From NCBI RefSeq assembly GCF_009177065.1, contig NZ_WEZF01000013.1, positions 140,526-204,525 of the forward strand: DNA of 64,000 bases, given 5' to 3'. Position numbers and translations under genes: made by a program. The notes beneath the pieces are model-generated. The model was given only the letters and a program-made list of their open reading frames with translations, was not told where the DNA came from and searched no databases. This stretch comes from Tautonia marina (GTDB lineage Bacteria; Planctomycetota; Planctomycetia; Isosphaerales; Isosphaeraceae). Positions 60,141 to 64,000 of this stretch are shown in pieces. How positions within the stretch are numbered: position 1 is the stretch's first letter; every line of letters begins with the position of its first letter.

Positions 60141-61304
60141 TCACCCCAGACGATTGAGCAGCACCGAGGCCCGTTCGATCAGATGGTGCCTTGCGTCGTC
60201 ATCGGCCACCCAGCTTGCCTGATCGCTCAGCTCGGCCAGGCGATCACGGAGCCGGGCGGCAACGAGCAGGGCCAGGGGTCGCTCCTTCGCGTCGTCGAGC
60301 TGCCGGGCGACCTCGTCGAGTTGTCGGGCCAGGTCCTCGCCGTCGACTCGATCGGGAGGCTCGGCCAGAGGATGCCGAGCGGTCTCGGGATCCTCCGAGG
60401 CTGCCTGCTCCAGCACCGAGCCGACGAGCGACCGGAGCGGGTCGATCTGCTCCTCACGGTCCCAAACGTAGCGCAGGACCCAGAAATCGGACCTCGTCGC
60501 CTTGCTCCGACCACTCAGCAATGCCGAGGCCGCCACCAACTTCAACACCTTCACCGCCCGACGGTCCGACAGCGCCAGCCCCAGATCCCGGATCTTCCAG
60601 ATCAAATCCGCGTACGAGCCGGAAACTCCCGAGAGATCGACCTCGAAGATCCGGCGCGACAAGCCCCTCAGATCGCCTGACGAAACCCCCGCCACCGACG
60701 CTTCGGCCCGCTCCAGCTCCCAGCCGGCCGCCAGCAATCGGGGCATCGCCTCCCGGGGCAAGTGATCCACATGACAGCGAATCAGGAACCGATCGAACAG
60801 GGCATTGAGCGCCTCGTCCTCGGCCAGATGGTTCGAGGCCGTGAACAGCGAGAGCAAGGGGAGCCGATGCACCTCGGCCCCGCGTCGGAATCGCCGCTCG
60901 TTGAGGACCGTGAGCAGATTGTTCAGAATGGCGCTATTGGCGTTAAACAGCTCGTCGAGAAAGGCGAACTCGGCCTCGGGCAGCATCCCCGCCGTCACCG
61001 TCGCCACGGTCCCCTCACGCAATCGGGCCAGGTCGATCGGGCCGAACAGCTCGTTCGGCTCGCTGAATCGGGTGAGCAAGTATTCAAAATAGCGTCCTTG
61101 TACCCGTTCGGCGAACCCTCGGATCACGGCCGACTTGGCGGTGCCGGGCGGCCCGAGCAAAAACAGGTGTTCTCCGGAGACGACTGCAAGGGCGATCAGG
61201 TCCACCACCTCGTCCCGGCCGACGAACCGCTGCTTCAGGGGCGCGATCACGTCGTTCCTCAGGCGATCGACGACGAGCAAGGCGTGGGGGTCAAGCTCGG
61301 CCAA
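60141..61304 (-). CDS. MoxR family AAA+ ATPase (ternary system)
   Basis: A 387-residue AAA+ ATPase of the MoxR/RavA group. Walker A is LLGPPGTAKS (residues 49-58), Walker B FAFLDELF (Asp117, Glu118), sensor 1 is in SLFTASN (Asn158), and the Arg finger is likely Arg172 in LFDRF. All catalytic residues are intact. MoxR proteins remodel or chaperone partners, often with vWA proteins, which is encoded two genes downstream. The start is a TTG at 61304: no in-frame ATG lies near and GGAGGA is 7 nt upstream. The gene begins 21 bp after the stop of the first operon gene. Confidence 0.92.
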   Translation of the reverse strand: MAELDPHALLVVDRLRNDVIAPLKQRFVGRDEVVDLIALAVVSGEHLFLLGPPGTAKSAVIRGFAERVQGRYFEYLLTRFSEPNELFGPIDLARLREGTVATVTAGMLPEAEFAFLDELFNANSAILNNLLTVLNERRFRRGAEVHRLPLLSLFTASNHLAEDEALNALFDRFLIRCHVDHLPREAMPRLLAAGWELERAEASVAGVSSGDLRGLSRRIFEVDLSGVSGSYADLIWKIRDLGLALSDRRAVKVLKLVAASALLSGRSKATRSDFWVLRYVWDREEQIDPLRSLVGSVLEQAASEDPETARHPLAEPPDRVDGEDLARQLDEVARQLDDAKERPLALLVAARLRDRLAELSDQASWVADDDARHHLIERASVLLNRLG

Positions 61305-61325
61305 GGGGGCATCCTCCGATCGCTC

Positions 61326-62021
61326 TCACGACCAATCCCCGAGCGGGGGCGAGGGGCGGGGTCCAGGGTCTGGGTTCGAACCTTGCTCGCGAGCATTGGG
61401 CTTCAAGAAGTATGTGCGGGGCGGCCCGATTGCGTCGAGAGCCAAGCCGAGCCAATCCCGTCCCGGAGCCTCGGAAGGGGTCCAGCTCGGTTTCGGTTGA
61501 GCGGCCAACCGTTCGGCAAACAGCAGCAAGAGCCCGTCGTGCCCGTCGAAGTCGATCGGAGAGGTCGGTGCTTGCTCCACATCGGACAACGCCCCCGAAA
61601 GCGGCCAGCGGCGAAGCACCTCCGATAAGCGTCTCGACAGCACGTCGTCCGGATCCATCGCCCGAGCCCGACGATGCACCGCCGCCAAGTAGCGTAACGT
61701 CAGATCGGCCGAAAGGTGCTCCCCGGCCGATCGCGGCGGCGGCGGAAGCCTCAGGGCGTGATCGACAACCTCGGCCGGCTCCCCCCGACTCACCAGGAAC
61801 CAGCAGGCCGTCTGGGTCCACTCCGCCGCGGCCAGCGCCGACCGCTCGTCGAACTCGAGGGGAGGCCCGGCCAGATCCATCAACATGTCGTCAAACGCCT
61901 TCCTCAGACGTGCCGCCGCCTCTGCCCGATCCTCCGCCGAGGGTTCCCCTCGGAGAGCTTCCCGGAACACGACCCGCCCCTCGCTCAGAAGGCGATCGAG
62001 AAACCCGGCCAGCGACGCCAT
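61326..62021 (-). CDS. Ternary-system accessory protein (possibly bpX4-like)
   Basis: A 231-residue protein, first gene of the operon. It starts FLDRLLSEGRVVFREALRG and has helical segments AAEWTQTACWFLVSRGEP, HLSADLTLRYLAAVHRRARA and DVLSRRLSEVLRRWPLSGAL, the pattern I associate with the small accessory families of MoxR-vWA-propeller operons (bpX4 is my best guess). The C-terminus is Pro-rich. No enzymatic motif. The ATG at 62021 has only a weak GGGGATGG upstream. It is likely cytoplasmic and may couple the propeller to the ATPase. Confidence 0.65.
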   Translation of the reverse strand: MASLAGFLDRLLSEGRVVFREALRGEPSAEDRAEAAARLRKAFDDMLMDLAGPPLEFDERSALAAAEWTQTACWFLVSRGEPAEVVDHALRLPPPPRSAGEHLSADLTLRYLAAVHRRARAMDPDDVLSRRLSEVLRRWPLSGALSDVEQAPTSPIDFDGHDGLLLLFAERLAAQPKPSWTPSEAPGRDWLGLALDAIGPPRTYFLKPNAREQGSNPDPGPRPSPPLGDWS

Positions 62022-62502
62022 CGGTCAATCCATCCCCACGCCATGATTGATCATCGGCTCCCACAATCCAAGCTTCATCGCATCCTCGACGGGAGAAACG
62101 GAGCCCCTTTCGTCTGGTGTTCGCCCAAGCGAGTCAGGCCAGGAACTGGGGGCTGGCCCCGAGTCGTCGCGAGGCCCGGCGCCCCTTGACCGGTGGGGCG
62201 ATTCCATCCCCTGAACCCCGCGATCAGGATGTCTGGTTGCATCGTAGGCGATCCGGAGTCGGTCTTCAATCGCGCGTCCTCGATCACGACGCTGACGCCC
62301 TGGCCCTTCCACCGGGCGCCTCATTTGCACCAAAGGGGGATGCGCGGCGCGGACCAACGCGTCCTTCAGTTGAGTACGCGACGGAGCAGACGCCCTCGTT
62401 CTATGCCTGCTTCCAGGAAACCCGCGCTGACTACCCACCCGGGGAAATGGCCCCGGAGAACGATCCCCGACCACTCCGGACCAGATCAACAAGGAGAATC
62501 CC
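62022..62502. other. Gene-less region upstream of the ternary operon and the copper protein
   Basis: A 481-bp divergent region. No frame is convincingly coding; short open frames have Arg/Pro/Ser-rich compositions typical of antisense or non-coding GC-rich DNA here. The promoters of both flanking genes must lie here. I cannot name reliable boxes. Confidence 0.45.
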
Positions 62503-62823
62503 ATGGCCCACGAACAATTCAAGAGTTGCATCGACGCCTGCGTTGCTTGCGCTCAGGAGTGCGAGCACTGCGGAGACGCCTGTATCGGTGACACGAAGAT
62601 GGCCGAGTGCGTCCGTACCTGCCGCGACTGTGCCGAGCTGTGCTGGACCTGCTCCGGCTTCATGAGTCGCGGGTCGCAACTGGCCGCCGCCGTGTGTCGC
62701 GCCTGTGCCGACGCCTGCGACCGCTGCGCCGCCGAATGCTCCAAGCATCAGGCCGACCACTGTCGCCGCTGCGCCGAGGCCTGCCGCCGCTGCGCCGAGG
62801 AGTGCCGCAAGGTTGCAGCCTGA
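62503..62823 (+). CDS. Four-helix bundle copper-binding (Csp-like) protein
   Basis: A 106-residue protein with 21 cysteines arranged as CxxxC and CxxC along four predicted helices (SCIDACVACAQECEHCGDAC, then ECVRTCRDCAELCWTC, VCRACADACDRCAAEC and HCRRCAEACRRCAEEC). This is the pattern of cytosolic copper-storage proteins (Csp3-like, DUF326), in which the Cys line the inside of a helix bundle and bind many Cu(I) ions. No signal peptide is present, so it is probably cytoplasmic. AAGGAG sits 6 nt before the ATG. No copper regulator or pump is adjacent. Confidence 0.9.
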   Translation: MAHEQFKSCIDACVACAQECEHCGDACIGDTKMAECVRTCRDCAELCWTCSGFMSRGSQLAAAVCRACADACDRCAAECSKHQADHCRRCAEACRRCAEECRKVAA

Positions 62824-62857
62824 TCCGATGATCTGCTCATTTCATCAAACCAGAAAA

Positions 62858-62899
62858 GGCCCATTCCTCGACGTGCGCTCCGCACGCCAGGAACGGGCC
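62858..62899. terminator. Long hairpin between convergent genes
   Basis: GGCCCATTCCTCGACGTGCG and CGCACGCCAGGAACGGGCC pair with small internal mismatches around a 3-nt loop, between the stops at 62823 (+) and 62946 (-). It is followed by a short ATTTCC but no real T-tract. Confidence 0.7.
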
Positions 62900-62945
62900 A
62901 TTTCCGAGGAATGCTGATTCCTTCAACCTGATCTTGCTCGCTCCT

Positions 62946-63629
62946 TTACTGGTCGAGTTTCTTCAGGCGTACATTCTGATACCAGCAATTCTGACCATGA
63001 TCCTGGAAGCCGAAATATCCTTCCTGGACCAGGTCGGCGATGGCGACGTTCTGGAACTTGTGGTTGGAACCATCGGGCCGCGTGCCAGGCTCAGAGAACT
63101 GAGACTGGTCGATCGTGCTGACCTGTTCCCCATTCAGCGCGACGGTGATGATCGGCCCCTTGGCGGTGATCGTCATGTGATTCCATTCACTGGCCGGCTT
63201 CTGGGTGTTGGCCTCCGGCTTGACCAGGTCGTAAAACGCCCCCGAGTCGTGAAACCCGGTCCCCTTGGTGTCGTCGATCGCCACTTCCAGGCCCGTCATC
63301 ACCGGGTCTTTCGGATTGCCGACCCGTAGAAAGATGCCCGAATTGCACCCTGGAGACAGCTTGTAATCGAAGTCGAGCACAAAGTCCTTGACCGGTTCCT
63401 TGTACAACACCACGTAAGCACCAACCCCGTGCGGATTCAGGCCGTCGTCTTGCACCGCGGTCGAGGAAATCGGCTCACCTGTCTTGTTGTTGATCCATCC
63501 GTCGGCACCAGAACCGTCAAAGATCGTGGTGAGCCCCTCGGTCTTCTCATCCATCGGTGCCGCAACCGCCGCCGCCGTCAAGAGCCCCAGGATCGTGGCG
63601 CTGTGGAAGATCCTCATCGGTGTCGTCAT
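62946..63629 (-). CDS. Exported DUF1080 (3-keto-disaccharide hydrolase-type) protein
   Basis: A 227-residue exported protein of the DUF1080 family, a lectin-like beta-sandwich. After the signal peptide (ATILGLLTAAAVAAP) it has the family opening TIFDGSGADGWIN, the middle CNSGIFLRVGNPKDPVMTGL and the end GYFGFQDHGQNCWYQNVRLK, which are diagnostic. Family members occur by the dozen in planctomycetes; some hydrolyse 3-keto-sugars, others may only bind glycans. The ATG at 63629 is chosen; 63617 is an alternative that also leaves the signal peptide. A longer frame to 63785 has no support. Confidence 0.88.
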   Translation of the reverse strand: MTTPMRIFHSATILGLLTAAAVAAPMDEKTEGLTTIFDGSGADGWINNKTGEPISSTAVQDDGLNPHGVGAYVVLYKEPVKDFVLDFDYKLSPGCNSGIFLRVGNPKDPVMTGLEVAIDDTKGTGFHDSGAFYDLVKPEANTQKPASEWNHMTITAKGPIITVALNGEQVSTIDQSQFSEPGTRPDGSNHKFQNVAIADLVQEGYFGFQDHGQNCWYQNVRLKKLDQ

Positions 63630-64000
63630 TTTGGTGTGCTCGCTCGCGTTGCGTTGAGAAGGGTTCAGAACGACGGGTTCCGGGAACCAACCTCGACCCC
63701 ACCCAACCGGCATCAATCCTGATTGCTCGGGTCGAGTCGCTCTGTCTGCTGATCGCATCATGACCACGATCCCATCGCCCGGCAAGGCAGGACCCTCCGA
63801 TCAGGCCTGCCAGAAGCGCGATTCCCATCGAGACACGATCAGGCACGGACAATAAACCCCGACATCTCCAGGAGAAAAGTCGAGAGTTTCCTGGAACCTT
63901 CGATCGAAATCGTCTGATGAAATTGCTTGAAGCGTCGACGCGCGCAAACACACACGCCTCGCCTTTCCGCAAGGGGAAGGCGAGGCGTGTGTGGGTTGGG
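63630..64000. other. Gene-less right end with a strong hairpin
   Basis: A 371-bp stretch upstream of the DUF1080 gene. I see no ORF. The promoter of that gene is expected in the left half. The right end holds the hairpin at 63949-63993. A gene beyond the window edge may end there. Confidence 0.4.
63949..63993. terminator. 19-bp hairpin at the window edge
   Basis: CACACACGCCTCGCCTTTCC pairs with GGAAGGCGAGGCGTGTGTG with one bulged T around a 6-nt loop. It is probably the terminator of a convergent or preceding gene that lies outside the window. Confidence 0.55.

Noticed and set aside
1..64000. tRNA, rRNA, CRISPR or intact transposase genes
   Set aside because: Looked for T-arm GTTCRANNC contexts, regularly spaced repeats and DDE/HUH transposase motifs on both strands; found none that I could support.

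Overview
The window looks like chromosomal DNA of a high-GC planctomycete, most likely of the Isosphaeraceae type (inference). Lineage hallmarks visible in the proteins are a PVC-type CxxCH heme protein, two proteins carrying the planctomycete LEPRxLL(S/T) N-terminal motif, an ASPIC/UnbV FG-GAP protein, a DUF1080 protein, a BNR-4 type propeller, a HAF/PEP-CTERM remnant, and many secreted proteins of unknown role. I see no rRNA, tRNA, CRISPR array, intact insertion sequence or phage gene.

Layout. 0.1-5.3 kb: a Uma2-type nuclease-fold gene, the CxxCH heme protein and a BNR propeller protein. 5.4-11 kb (minus strand): a small ABM monooxygenase-like gene, ilvC, a scar of two broken genes, an FG-GAP/ASPIC protein and ilvN; the branched-chain amino acid genes are therefore split by about 3.6 kb of unrelated DNA. 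11.5-14.6 kb: four small orphan genes, including a basic 11-residue-repeat protein, a membrane-anchored thioredoxin-like protein and a sigma-70-like protein that carries an apparent signal peptide. 15-23.3 kb: an ABC ATPase, a GldF-GldG fusion and a DUF4340 protein (a gliding-type ABC export cluster), then uvrA. 23.5-33 kb: a beta-helix protein, a sialidase-like protein, a gene-poor stretch with 12-nt-spaced GGTGCGC repeats, a DUF2092-redoxin fusion, two unknown exported or membrane proteins and a PKD protein. 33.2-44.6 kb: a giant membrane patatin, an FAD oxidoreductase, a PilZ protein, a CehA-type PHP hydrolase and an SLC13/RCK permease. 44.9-53 kb: a LEPR propeller protein, a small exported protein, a membrane-anchored WD40 protein, an orphan LuxR regulator and a TPR protein. 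53.3-62 kb (minus strand): a five-gene MoxR AAA+ / vWA / beta-propeller operon. 62.5-64 kb: a 21-cysteine copper-binding bundle protein and a DUF1080 protein.

How genes work together. The clearest multi-gene machine is the MoxR-vWA-propeller operon. It has the composition of the 'MoxR-vWA-beta-propeller (bpX) ternary systems' proposed from comparative genomics to be NTP-dependent conflict or protein-remodelling systems: a small accessory protein, a MoxR ATPase with intact Walker motifs, a second accessory protein, a vWA-propeller fusion and a TPR-propeller protein, with short gaps and an ATGA overlap. No effector domain is recognisable in it. The ABC-GldFG-DUF4340 cluster is a second coherent unit. 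Most other genes stand alone and encode exported proteins for polysaccharide or surface biology. Convergent gene pairs are repeatedly separated by strong GC hairpins without a T-tract, which suggests how transcripts end in this organism.
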